Below, one piece after another: positions 1 through 8,034 of a DNA stretch of 64,000 nt (its first letter is position 1; each line of letters begins with the position of its first letter). The notes under the pieces were generated by a model. It was not told where the DNA came from. It did not search any database and saw only the letters and a program-made list of their open reading frames with translations. The position numbers and the translations under genes were made by a program. The stretch is from an uncultured Lachnospiraceae bacterium (GTDB lineage: Bacteria > Bacillota > Clostridia > Lachnospirales > Lachnospiraceae), in the NCBI GenBank assembly GCA_910584725.1, contig CAJUBE010000017.1, positions 22,613-86,612 on the forward strand. Reading direction: 5' to 3'.

Positions 1-1221
1 GCTATTTATTTTTTCAGAACAATAAAAGATGATATTTTAAATCTTGCCAGGGCACAGGCTCTTAATTCCGGTTCTGTTAATGGGTTTGAAACGGAATTTG
101 ATATGGTACAGGGGACAACATTGAAAAAGGGACTGGAAAATTATTTAAGGGAAAAGTTTTTAAGAACTTTTGGATCGTCTTGGGGTATGTCGAATAGCAT
201 GTATATGCGGTACGACTTTACAGACACATGTTTTGTCAAAGTTTCACTTATTGAGGATTCGCGATTTAATTCGCCAAACTATATATGGATAACACTTAGT
301 GAAGATTTAAAAAAATTTTTAAAGGAAAGAGATCATTGTCTTTCGATGACATTGTTAGGAGTGCCGGAAGAGCAGATAAGGAAATTAAAGACTGAATTAT
401 ACGAATTATTTGATGATAATTGTTCTGTTGTTTACATTCCGGCAGGTCGAAGTATGATCACGCTGCTTTCGCAGCAGATTAGCTATATTTATGCGACTAT
501 GGATGATGGACAAAAGCGTTCTTTGGACAGTTGTACGAAAGACTATTTGGAAAGAATTTTACGCTTGAAACCAGAATTTTCAGGAGGTCTTCAGGGACTG
601 GCATCTTATGCTTCTGGAAAAACCTGTGTATCGCAGAAGTTGATAAAGCAGGCGTTAGAATTGATTGAAAAAATACTTAGGGGTACTTACCGATATAGTA
701 ATGGGGAAGAACAAATTGTTCTTGAAAATGGAAAATATGTAAAGATTAATTTTTCATCATCCGGACAACAGGAAAGTGTGTGGATTTTGAATTTATTATT
801 TTATTATTTATTACGACAGAATCCAGTGTTGTTTATCATTGAAGAACCGGAATCACATTTGTTCCCGGAATCACAAAAATACATGACAGAGTTAATCGCG
901 CTGTTGAGTAATTGTAAACATTCTATCGTGTTAACTACACACAGTCCTTATGTTCTGGGTACATTAAATAATCTTTTGTTTGCAAAAACTTTTATTGAAA
1001 AAAATAGAGAGAAAGCTGATAAGATTATTCCGATCTCGTTTTGGCTTGATGATTTAAAATTTGGTTCGTGGTTTGTAAAAAATGGAACCGTTGAAAATTG
1101 TATGGATGAGGAAATTCATATGATTCAAAATGAGAAAATAGATGAAATTTCGAAAGTGATTAATCAGGAGTTTGACAAGCTTTTAGACTTACAGGATACA
1201 GAAGAAAAGGGGATAAATTGA
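1..1221 (+). CDS. ABC/SMC-like AAA ATPase, 5'-truncated by the window edge
   Basis: The reading frame is open from the first base. The first ATG (103) follows 34 sense codons, so the gene starts outside the window and the Walker A half is missing. The visible 406 residues hold the C-terminal half of an AAA_15/AAA_21-type ATPase: an AGRS patch, a signature-like SSSGQQES, Walker B LFIIEEPESHLFP and an H-loop TTHSPY. The tail after the H-loop is mixed alpha/beta and unassigned. The stop TGA (1219-1221) overlaps the TTG start of the next gene, so the two are translationally coupled. The stretch is clearly richer in A+T than the rest of the window, which suggests acquisition. Related ATPases drive many phage-defence or toxin modules with a small partner gene, but I cannot assign this pair to a named system. 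Confidence 0.85.
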   Translation, partial: AIYFFRTIKDDILNLARAQALNSGSVNGFETEFDMVQGTTLKKGLENYLREKFLRTFGSSWGMSNSMYMRYDFTDTCFVKVSLIEDSRFNSPNYIWITLSEDLKKFLKERDHCLSMTLLGVPEEQIRKLKTELYELFDDNCSVVYIPAGRSMITLLSQQISYIYATMDDGQKRSLDSCTKDYLERILRLKPEFSGGLQGLASYASGKTCVSQKLIKQALELIEKILRGTYRYSNGEEQIVLENGKYVKINFSSSGQQESVWILNLLFYYLLRQNPVLFIIEEPESHLFPESQKYMTELIALLSNCKHSIVLTTHSPYVLGTLNNLLFAKTFIEKNREKADKIIPISFWLDDLKFGSWFVKNGTVENCMDEEIHMIQNEKIDEISKVINQEFDKLLDLQDTEEKGIN

Positions 1222-1646
1222 TTATGCCGTTACAGAATTTTGAATCATTATGTAATAGAAATGCGTTGCAGATTGTTTCAAAAGATAAGAGAAACTCCCA
1301 ATACCATAAGGCTGAGAATCGAAATCGTGCATATGTAACACATTATAGGATTGATGGGGTTGTGATAACGACGGGCAATAGATGTGATTTTCTGTTATTA
1401 AATGAGGATGTAAAAACGGCTTATTTAATTGAGCTGAAAGGTTCTGATTTAGTAGCCGCTGCAGAGCAGATAGAGGCAACAGAAAAGATCTTAAAAAAGG
1501 AACTATGTGAGTATAATCTGCAATATAGGATTATTGCAAATAAGTGTAAAACACAGGAAATTCATTCGTCTGCATACAGGAGATATCAGCTACGGTGGAA
1601 AGGACGATTAAAGCAAAAGACAGGGTTTATGGAAGAGGACATATAA
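1218..1646 (+). CDS. Small protein with PD-(D/E)XK-like nuclease motif, partner of upstream ATPase
   Basis: The protein has 142 residues. The TTG start at 1218 overlaps the ATPase stop as TTGA; an in-frame ATG at 1224 is the alternative. AAAAGGGG at 1205-1212 suits the TTG better. Around residues 55-84 it has the pattern of a restriction-endonuclease-like core: Asp57 in CDFLLL, then a beta strand with Glu72-x-Lys74 in AYLIELKG, then a helix with Gln84. That spacing is usual for PD-(D/E)XK nucleases, but I did not recognise a named family. The C-terminal part (RIIANKC, then RRYQLRWKGRLKQK) is basic and could bind nucleic acid. Context suggests an ATPase sensor or motor with a nuclease-like effector. 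The nuclease call is inferred from the motif only. Confidence 0.7.
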   Translation: MIMPLQNFESLCNRNALQIVSKDKRNSQYHKAENRNRAYVTHYRIDGVVITTGNRCDFLLLNEDVKTAYLIELKGSDLVAAAEQIEATEKILKKELCEYNLQYRIIANKCKTQEIHSSAYRRYQLRWKGRLKQKTGFMEEDI

Positions 1647-1721
1647 TTAAAATATACTTTGGGGAACGCAATACCAAAAATGCCAATCATTTATAAGTTT
1701 TGGGAAATGATGCATAAAACG

Positions 1722-1761
1722 ACTCCCGGCATACTATATATGTAAAGCCGGGAGTTTTTTT
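1722..1761 (+). terminator. Rho-independent terminator after the ATPase pair
   Basis: ACTCCCGGC (1722-1730) pairs with GCCGGGAGT (1747-1755) and is followed by a run of T. It closes the ATPase operon. Its 3' arm carries the only GGGAG near the next start codon (1767). Confidence 0.88.
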
Positions 1762-1766
1762 GTACG

Positions 1767-2687
1767 ATGGACAGGGTAAAGAGACAGCTTGGATGCAGTG
1801 AAGAGATGCAGTACAGTGTGGGCACGGAGGAAATCTGCGTGGCCGTTTTGGATACAGGGATTGGCGATCATCCGGATTTCGGGAACAGGGTGGTCGCCTT
1901 TCACGATTTTGTGAACGGCAGACAGGCGATGTATGATGACAGCGGGCATGGCACCCATGTGGCGGGATGCGTCGGTGGAAGCGGACGGCTTTCCCGAGGC
2001 CGTTTTTCCGGGATTGCGCCTACCTGCAGGTTATGCGTGGGGAAGGTGCTCGATGAAAAGGGGGAGGGCAGCATAGAGAGCATGTACTATGGACTGCTCT
2101 GGGTATTGGAGAATAGACTTCGCTATCGGATACGGGTGCTCAATATATCCGTCGGAATCGGGGAGGACGGGGATGCGGCGAGGATGGAGGAACTGACAGG
2201 CCTTTTGGAGACGGTCTGCGAGCAGGGAGTGGTGGTTGTGTGCGCCGCCGGTAATAAGGGACCGGGGGAGGGCACGCTCTCGCCTCTTGGCATGAGCCGC
2301 AGGGTGATCACAGTGGGCTGTCACGAGGGCGGATATTTTGGAAACAGGAGAGATCTGTGTGAGAATTATTCCGGAAGAGGCTGGGATGCGCTGGCTTACA
2401 GAAAACCGGATCTGGTGGCGCCGGGGACGGACATTGTTTCCTGTAATGGGAATCTGCGCAGGGACAGAAGAGGGGGCTATCGGGAGCCGTACGTGAAAAA
2501 GAGCGGCACATCCATGGCAACGCCCATCGTCTCGGGCGCGGCCGCTCTCTATCTGCAAAAATTTCCTTATAGCAGCAGCGAACAGGTGAAGCGGCAGATG
2601 GTCTATACGGCCAGAGATCTGGGGGTGGAGTGGAACAGGCAGGGATGGGGGATGCTGGACATAGAAAATTTATGCAGATATTATTGA
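1767..2687 (+). CDS. S8 (subtilisin) family serine peptidase, cytoplasmic form
   Basis: The protein has 306 residues and the complete subtilase triad: Asp29 in VAVLDTG, His61 in SGHGTHVAG and Ser249 in SGTSMATP, with oxyanion Asn163 in CAAGN. There is no signal peptide, propeptide or membrane segment, and the catalytic Asp is close to the N-terminus. This matches the intracellular subtilase type (compare IspA of Bacillus) more than secreted enzymes. ATG 1767 is the only ATG in this frame after the stop at 1743-1745. Its best SD, GGGAG at 1750-1754, lies inside the 3' arm of the preceding terminator. The gene is followed at once by the GntR promoter, whose -35 box overlaps this gene's stop. 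Substrates are unknown. Confidence 0.93.
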   Translation: MDRVKRQLGCSEEMQYSVGTEEICVAVLDTGIGDHPDFGNRVVAFHDFVNGRQAMYDDSGHGTHVAGCVGGSGRLSRGRFSGIAPTCRLCVGKVLDEKGEGSIESMYYGLLWVLENRLRYRIRVLNISVGIGEDGDAARMEELTGLLETVCEQGVVVVCAAGNKGPGEGTLSPLGMSRRVITVGCHEGGYFGNRRDLCENYSGRGWDALAYRKPDLVAPGTDIVSCNGNLRRDRRGGYREPYVKKSGTSMATPIVSGAAALYLQKFPYSSSEQVKRQMVYTARDLGVEWNRQGWGMLDIENLCRYY

Positions 2688-2712
2688 CAGAAGAAAGTAT
2701 ATTGTATACAAT
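2684..2712 (+). promoter_or_regulatory. SigmaA promoter with palindromic operator for the GntR regulator
   Basis: TTGACA (2684-2689), a 17-nt spacer and TACAAT (2707-2712). The -10 box is the right half of a perfect 12-nt palindrome ATTGTATACAAT (2701-2712), which fits the TNGTNNNACNA pattern of GntR/FadR-type sites. Autoregulation is inferred. Confidence 0.75.
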
Positions 2713-2822
2713 TATACGAGGCGAGAGAAAAACGGGAGTTGTGTATTTGTTTATGTGGCACAGAACCGTTCATGCGCTGTCAAAGAAAGAAAAAAGGCGG
2801 CGGCGCAGGAGTGAGGAATGAA

Positions 2823-3536
2823 ATGACGAACTATGATAAGAAGTACGATGCGAACGACAAGTATTCCCTGCGGGGGCGTGTGTTTCAGAAGCTGCGGGAG
2901 GATATCCTGAGCGGTAAGTACAAGGAGCATGAGGAGTTAAAGGAAGTGGCGATCGGAGAGGAGCTTGGCGTGAGCCGCACACCGGTCAGGGAGGCGTTCC
3001 GGCAGCTCGAGCTGGAAGGACTGATTCGGATTGTTCCCAACAAGGGCGCCTATGTGACGGGTATTACGGCGAAGGATGTGAAAGATATCTATATGATCCG
3101 ATCCCTCTTAGAAGGGCTTTGTGCCCGTCTGGCCACGGAAAAGATATCGAAGGAACAGATGGAGGAGATGGAGGAAAATATTTATCTGGCGGACTTCCAT
3201 GAGGAGAAGGGGCATCTGGATCAGATTGCGGAGCTGGACAACCGTTTTCACGATATTCTCTATGAAGCCTGCGACTCCAAGCTTTTGGAGCATACCCTGA
3301 GGGATTTTCACCGCTATGTGCTGCGTGTCAGGCAGAAGACCCTGGCCACCAACACGAGGGGACGGGCTTCCAACGACGAGCACAGACAGATCATGGAGGC
3401 CATCAAGGCGGGGGATGCGGAGCTCGCGGAGAAGCTTGCGAACCAGCATATGATTAACGCCTACGACAATATGGTGAAAAACGGCCTGAAGGAAATTTAC
3501 GGGGAAAATATGGACGAGAACGCCAAAGGCGAGTGA
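2823..3536 (+). CDS. GntR/FadR-family (FCD domain) transcriptional regulator
   Basis: The protein has 237 residues from ATG 2823, which has GAGGA at 2813-2817. A longer open frame upstream lacks an SD and family similarity. The N-terminal winged helix includes LREDILSGKY, the recognition region GVSRTPVREAFRQLELEGL and the wing IVPNKGAYV. The C-terminal half is an all-helical FCD ligand-binding domain with RSLLEGLCARLA and the metal-ligand-type ELDNRFHDILYEA. Such regulators bind small organic acids or sugar acids. A palindrome lies over its own -10 box. The isocitrate dehydrogenase gene follows on the same strand after 161 nt, so control of icd is possible but unproven. Confidence 0.92.
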   Translation: MTNYDKKYDANDKYSLRGRVFQKLREDILSGKYKEHEELKEVAIGEELGVSRTPVREAFRQLELEGLIRIVPNKGAYVTGITAKDVKDIYMIRSLLEGLCARLATEKISKEQMEEMEENIYLADFHEEKGHLDQIAELDNRFHDILYEACDSKLLEHTLRDFHRYVLRVRQKTLATNTRGRASNDEHRQIMEAIKAGDAELAEKLANQHMINAYDNMVKNGLKEIYGENMDENAKGE

Positions 3537-3697
3537 GCCGCTGAGAGGAACATAAGTAACAATTCAGCCTGGGATTTTGCACTTGCTGCAAAGTCCGTGG
3601 GAACATTACAGGGTTTTGCATTGCCCTGACGGAAAATGTAACAGACGGATAAATTACGACGGCGCGAAACAGGCGGCGGGAAAGGTGACGAAAATTC

Positions 3698-4903
3698 ATG
3701 GAAAAAATCAAGATGACAACCCCTCTGGTGGAGATGGACGGGGACGAGATGACAAGAATCCTCTGGAAAATGATTAAGGAGGAGCTGCTGCTTCCCTATA
3801 TTGAGCTGAAAACCGAATATTACGATCTGGGGCTTGCCTGCCGCAATGAGACTGACGATCAGGTGACCATCGACTCGGCGGAAGCGACGAAAAAATACGG
3901 TGTTGCCGTGAAATGTGCGACCATCACGCCGAATGCGGCCAGAATGACGGAGTACAATCTGAAAGAAATGTGGAAAAGTCCCAACGGCACCATTCGCGCC
4001 GCGCTGGACGGCACGGTGTTTCGCGCGCCGATCATTGTGAAGGGGATCGAGCCCTGCGTGAAGAACTGGGAGAAGCCGATCACGCTGGCGAGACACGCTT
4101 ACGGCGATGTCTACAAGAATACGGAGATCAAGGTGCCCGGCGCGGGGAAGGCGGAGCTGGTCTTTACAGCCGCGGACGGCACGCAGATCAGGGAGACCAT
4201 TCACGAGTTTGCAGGCCCCGGCATTTTGCAGGGCATCCACAACACGGACAAGTCCATCGCAAGCTTCGCAAAGGCGTGCTTTAACTATGCGCTGGATACA
4301 AAGCAGGATCTTTGGTTTGCCACGAAGGATACGATTTCAAAGAAGTACGACCACAACTTTAAAGATATTTTTCAGGAGATTTACGACGCGGAGTATAAAG
4401 AGAAGTTTGAGAGCGCGGGCATCGAGTATTTCTACACGCTGATCGACGACGCGGTTGCCCGTGTGATGAAAGCGAAGGGCGGTTTTATCTGGGCATGCAA
4501 GAACTATGACGGCGATGTGATGAGCGACATGGTTTCCTCCGCCTTCGGTTCTCTTGCCATGATGACCTCCGTCCTCGTCTCTCCCGACGGCGTCTACGAG
4601 TACGAGGCGGCCCACGGCACGGTGCAGAGACACTATTATAAGCATCTGGCGGGGGAGGAGACTTCCACCAACTCCGTCGCCACCATCTTCGCATGGACGG
4701 GTGCCCTCAGAAAGCGCGGCGAGCTGGACGGCAACAGAGACCTTATGGCTTTTGCGGACAAACTGGAAAAAGCCACGATTCAGACGATTGAAGAGGGAAA
4801 GATGACGAAGGATCTGGCGCTGATTACCTCCTTAAATGATGTGACAGTGTTAAACAGTGAGAACTTTATCAAAGAGATCAGAAAGACTCTGGAAACGTTA
4901 TAA
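3698..4903 (+). CDS. icd: Isocitrate dehydrogenase, NADP-dependent (type II)
   Basis: The protein has 401 residues and is a full-length homodimeric type II enzyme, the class shared with eukaryotic cytosolic IDH. It oxidises isocitrate to 2-oxoglutarate and CO2 with NADP. Family marks are PLVEMDGDEMTRILWKMI at the start, CATITPNAARM, the substrate loop WKSPNGTIRAALDGTVFR, metal and cofactor region DDAVARVMKAKGGFIWACKN, and YEAAHGTVQRHY with GEETSTNS. SD AAAGGTG lies about 10 nt before the ATG. The 161-nt leader holds a possible hairpin (3603-3639) of unknown role. The product feeds glutamate synthesis and so the proline genes later in the window. A bidirectional terminator follows. Confidence 0.97.
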   Translation: MEKIKMTTPLVEMDGDEMTRILWKMIKEELLLPYIELKTEYYDLGLACRNETDDQVTIDSAEATKKYGVAVKCATITPNAARMTEYNLKEMWKSPNGTIRAALDGTVFRAPIIVKGIEPCVKNWEKPITLARHAYGDVYKNTEIKVPGAGKAELVFTAADGTQIRETIHEFAGPGILQGIHNTDKSIASFAKACFNYALDTKQDLWFATKDTISKKYDHNFKDIFQEIYDAEYKEKFESAGIEYFYTLIDDAVARVMKAKGGFIWACKNYDGDVMSDMVSSAFGSLAMMTSVLVSPDGVYEYEAAHGTVQRHYYKHLAGEETSTNSVATIFAWTGALRKRGELDGNRDLMAFADKLEKATIQTIEEGKMTKDLALITSLNDVTVLNSENFIKEIRKTLETL

Positions 4904-4910
4904 GAAACAA

Positions 4911-4954
4911 AAACCGCCGGTGCGATGCAGATCAGTTTCGCATGGGCGGTTTTT
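4911..4954. terminator. Bidirectional terminator between icd and the ABC-F gene
   Basis: AAACCGCC (4911-4918) pairs with GGCGGTTT (4945-4952). An inner stem TGCGA/TCGCA (4921-4925, 4938-4942) extends the hairpin. A-rich and T-rich flanks allow use from both convergent genes. Confidence 0.85.
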
Positions 4955-4976
4955 ATTTGATATTTTAGTCTATTTC

Positions 4977-6932
4977 CTATCCCTCCAGCGACAGCTCCTC
5001 CCACTTTTCATACAGTCCTGTAAGCGCCGCTTCGTTTTCTTCTTTCTCCCGGTTCAGCTCCTGCAGCCTTGCCACATCCGTACAGACCTCCGGCGAAGCC
5101 ATAAGCGTGTCAATCTCCTCGTTGCGGGTTTCCAATGACTCAATCCGTTCTTCACATTTTTTCAGATCGTTCTCCCGCTTGCGCTGGGCGGCCTGCTGTT
5201 CCTTCATTGCCTTCCAGTCCTGCTTGGAGGCGGAATCCGCCTGCACCGCGCCGCTCGTGGAGTCAGGGGATGTGCCGGAAGCGGGCGCTTGGGAGACAGA
5301 CAGGGAGCTGTCGATCTTTGCAAGCTGTTCTTCCTTTTTCTCTAAATAGTAATCGTAATTGCCCAGATAGTTTGTCAATACCCGGCGGTTTAAGTCCAGA
5401 ATGCGGTGTGCTGTCCTGTTAATGAAATAGCGGTCGTGGGAGACGTAAAGCACGGTGCCTGTGTAGGCGCACAGTGCGTCCTCCAGAATCTCCTTTGACA
5501 TAATGTCAAGATGGTTGGTGGGCTCGTCCAGTATCAGGAAATTGGCCTCGGAGAGCATCAGCTTGGCGAGGGAAAGTCTGCCCCGTTCCCCGCCGCTCAA
5601 TGTTTTTATGGTCTTAAAGACGTCCTCCCCGGTGAAGAGGAAAGCTGCCAGCGTGTTTCGAATCTCCGTGTTGTTCAGATTCGGATAATCGTCTGATATT
5701 TCCTGAAACAGTGTCTTTTCCGGGTGGAGCACATGATGCTCCTGGTCATAGTAGCCGATGGCCACGTTTGTGCCCAGATGAATGGTTCCGCAGTCAGGGG
5801 GGAGAAGCTCGTTGATGATCTTCAAAATGGTCGTCTTTCCCGTGCCGTTGTCGCCGATGATTGCCACATGCTCGCCCTTTTTCAGATCAAAGGACAGATT
5901 GTCAAAGAGGGCGAGCGGGCCGAAGGCTTTGGAAAGTCCTTCCACCTGCAGCACGTCGTTGCCGCTCTGGAACTTCGGCTCCAGCTTCAGGTGCATATCT
6001 GCCCGGACTTCCACAGGTTTTTCCAAAACTTCTATCTTTTGCAGCATTTTTTCCCGACTCTCAGCCCGCTTGATGGACTTTTCCCGGTTAAAGGATTTCA
6101 GCTTCTCAATCACCGCCTCCTGATGCTTGATTTCCTGCTGCTGTTTCATGTACGCGCTGTAGGCGGCAGCGCGAAGCATTTCCTTCCCGGCGGCGTAGGC
6201 GGAGTAATTGCCGGAAAAAACGGTGGCGTTCGTGTTGTCCAGCTCGATCACTTTGTTTGCGATCCGATCAAGAAAATAGCGGTCGTGGGAGACGATGATC
6301 ACCGCGCCTTTATAGTTCAGAAGATACGTTTCCAGCCATGCGATGGACTGCAGGTCCAGATGGTTGGTGGGCTCGTCCAGAATAATCAGGTTCGGCTTGA
6401 GAAGAAGGAGCTTTCCCAGCGCAACCCGTGTCTTTTGCCCGCCGGAAAGGGTGGAGACGGCTTTACCGAAATCCTCCTCCGAAAAGCCGAGTCCCTTCAA
6501 TACGCCTGTCACTTCACTTTTATAGGCGTAACCGTTGGCGGCTTCGTAGGCGTGGGTCAGGGCTGCATAGCTGTCCATCAGCTTTTCAAGAAGCTCGCCC
6601 GACGCGGTTTTCATCTGCAATTCGATCGTGTGCATCTGCTGTTCCATATCGAGAATTTCCTGCTTGACGGTAAGGAGCTCCTGATAGATGGTATTTTCGC
6701 CGGAGACGGCCTCGTGCTGGGAGAGATATCCCACCGTTTTGTCCTTCGCGAAGGTCACAAGGCCCTCGTCAGCGGACAGTTCGCCCATAATGATGCGCAG
6801 CAGCGTGGTCTTTCCCGCGCCGTTTATGCCGACGATGGCAGCTTTTTCATTGTCTTCTATATGAAATGATACATTTTTCAGTACGGGAACCTCGTTAAAG
6901 GATTTATTTATATTGCTGACAGATAAAATCAT
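4977..6932 (-). CDS. ABC-F family ATPase (YdiF/Uup-like)
   Basis: The protein has 651 residues with two fused ABC domains and no membrane segment, the ABC-F plan. The first domain has Walker A GINGAGKTT, signature LSGGQKTR and Walker B LIILDEPTNHLD. The second has GDNGTGKTT, LSGGERGR and FLILDEPTNHLD. The charged interdomain linker carries the run ESREKMLQKIEVLEKPVE, and the C-terminus is a roughly 90-residue coiled coil (KKCEERIESLETRNEE). ABC-F proteins act on the ribosome; some give antibiotic protection and others are housekeeping. This one resembles the YdiF/Uup branch rather than a known resistance protein, but that is a judgement from the sequence only. It is monocistronic on the minus strand, and a tandem family A repeat lies upstream. 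Confidence 0.95.
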   Translation of the reverse strand: MILSVSNINKSFNEVPVLKNVSFHIEDNEKAAIVGINGAGKTTLLRIIMGELSADEGLVTFAKDKTVGYLSQHEAVSGENTIYQELLTVKQEILDMEQQMHTIELQMKTASGELLEKLMDSYAALTHAYEAANGYAYKSEVTGVLKGLGFSEEDFGKAVSTLSGGQKTRVALGKLLLLKPNLIILDEPTNHLDLQSIAWLETYLLNYKGAVIIVSHDRYFLDRIANKVIELDNTNATVFSGNYSAYAAGKEMLRAAAYSAYMKQQQEIKHQEAVIEKLKSFNREKSIKRAESREKMLQKIEVLEKPVEVRADMHLKLEPKFQSGNDVLQVEGLSKAFGPLALFDNLSFDLKKGEHVAIIGDNGTGKTTILKIINELLPPDCGTIHLGTNVAIGYYDQEHHVLHPEKTLFQEISDDYPNLNNTEIRNTLAAFLFTGEDVFKTIKTLSGGERGRLSLAKLMLSEANFLILDEPTNHLDIMSKEILEDALCAYTGTVLYVSHDRYFINRTAHRILDLNRRVLTNYLGNYDYYLEKKEEQLAKIDSSLSVSQAPASGTSPDSTSGAVQADSASKQDWKAMKEQQAAQRKRENDLKKCEERIESLETRNEEIDTLMASPEVCTDVARLQELNREKEENEAALTGLYEKWEELSLEG

Positions 6933-6980
6933 CTTTGTGCTACCGTGCCCTTCTTAATATGAATATATTAATCTCTGTGC

Positions 6981-7160
6981 GGAGAATGCCGTATTTCGGG
7001 CATTCTCCTGGGTGAAACTTAGAAGTTCTCCGCGAAACAGCCTCTGCTGTGACTCAAATCAATGCGGAGAATGCCGCACTTCAGGCATTCTCCCGTGTGA
7101 GACTTAGAACTTCTCCACGAAACAGCCTCTGCTGTGAGTGGCTAGAAGTTCTTCTCACAC
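6981..7160 (-). repeat. Family A intergenic palindromic repeat, tandem copy in minus orientation
   Basis: Read on the minus strand, this is one full and one partial unit of the dispersed two-hairpin element. The full unit spans 7066-7160: an outer stem GTGTGAGAAGAACTTCT / AGAAGTTCTAAGTCTCACAC, then the small hairpin GGAGAATGCC/GGCATTCTCC. The partial unit (6981-7065) lacks the 5' arm of the long stem. It fills most of the 401-nt gap between the ABC-F gene and rex, where I see no gene. It is the only copy in the window not placed at a gene end. Confidence 0.9.
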
Positions 7161-7220
7161 TATAATATGTTTAGTTTACAGACAGGGGGCATTTGTGTCA
7201 ATCCAATCTGCACCAATTAA

Positions 7221-7249
7221 TTGACAAGATTTTAACAGAGGGGTATCAT
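7221..7249 (+). promoter_or_regulatory. rex promoter with overlapping Rex-like operator
   Basis: TTGACA (7221-7226), a 17-nt spacer and TATCAT (7244-7249). The 18-mer at 7221-7238 reads TTGACAA-GATT-TTAACAG and matches 11 of 14 fixed positions of the known clostridial Rex site TTGTTAA-N4-TTAACAA. It overlaps the -35 box, so NADH-responsive autoregulation is likely. Confidence 0.7.
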
Positions 7250-7333
7250 ATAATCATTGTAAAAGGAAGACGGGCGGCCGTGAAATACGGCTTGCAAGTC
7301 ATAAAGTCAGCATGAACGGCGGAGGATACGGTT

Positions 7334-7966
7334 GTGGAAGAAAAAGAAATTTCACAGGCTGTTGTGGCCCGTCTGCCAAGATATCTGCGGTATCTGGGAG
7401 AACTTCGGGACGAGGGCGTTGAGAGGGTTTCTTCTCAAGAGCTTTCTGATATCATGCAGGTGACAGCTTCGCAGATCAGACAGGATTTGAATACCTTCGG
7501 TGGTTTCGGCCAACAGGGATACGGCTACAATGTGGGTTATCTCTCAGACGAGATCGGTAAGATACTTGGCTTAAACAGGGAACATCGGCTGATTATTGTG
7601 GGGGCCGGGCATCTGGGACAGGCATTGGTCAATTACTCAAATTTTGAACGGCGGGGGTTTCTCTTTCGGGGTCTGTTTGACTGTGACCCGAAGGTTTGCG
7701 GGAAAAAGATTCGTGGTATTTCAGTGCGGCCGATGGAGGAGCTGGCAGATTTTGTGCGAGAAAATCAGATTGATATCGCGGTGCTTACCATACCCAAGAC
7801 CTCGGCGGTGGAGGTGGCGGAACAGCTTGCCGCCTGCGGGATCAAAGGGATCTGGAATTTTGCCCATGTGGATTTGAGGCTTCCCGGACATATTCAGGTG
7901 GAAAACGTACATTTGTCGGACAGCCTGATGAAGCTGTCTTACAATCTCTCGACAGCGGAAGAATAA
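7334..7966 (+). CDS. rex: Redox-sensing transcriptional repressor Rex
   Basis: The protein has 210 residues and starts at GTG 7334 with GGAGG at 7321-7325. The N-terminal winged helix contains RLPRYLRYLGEL and the recognition stretch VTASQIRQDLNTFGGFGQQG. A Rossmann fold follows with IIVGAGHLGQAL (GxGxxG at residues 90-95) and DCDP after the second strand. The C-terminal helix used for domain swapping is present. Rex binds DNA when NADH/NAD+ is low and releases it when NADH rises, and it controls fermentation and reduction genes in clostridia. A Rex-type operator lies over the -35 box of its own promoter. The coiled-coil gene 68 nt downstream is probably co-transcribed. Confidence 0.97.
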   Translation: MEEKEISQAVVARLPRYLRYLGELRDEGVERVSSQELSDIMQVTASQIRQDLNTFGGFGQQGYGYNVGYLSDEIGKILGLNREHRLIIVGAGHLGQALVNYSNFERRGFLFRGLFDCDPKVCGKKIRGISVRPMEELADFVRENQIDIAVLTIPKTSAVEVAEQLAACGIKGIWNFAHVDLRLPGHIQVENVHLSDSLMKLSYNLSTAEE

Positions 7967-8034
7967 TAATGAGGAATGAGCAGATTCCGTACAGGAAAGC
8001 CGAGGGCTGAACTGTACAGAAAGGTGTGGTAGCG

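Noticed and set aside
5724..6869. 381-codon open frame on the plus strand across the ABC-F gene
   Set aside because: It is the antisense of a clear ABC-F gene with all motifs; the product has no family marks and no promoter.
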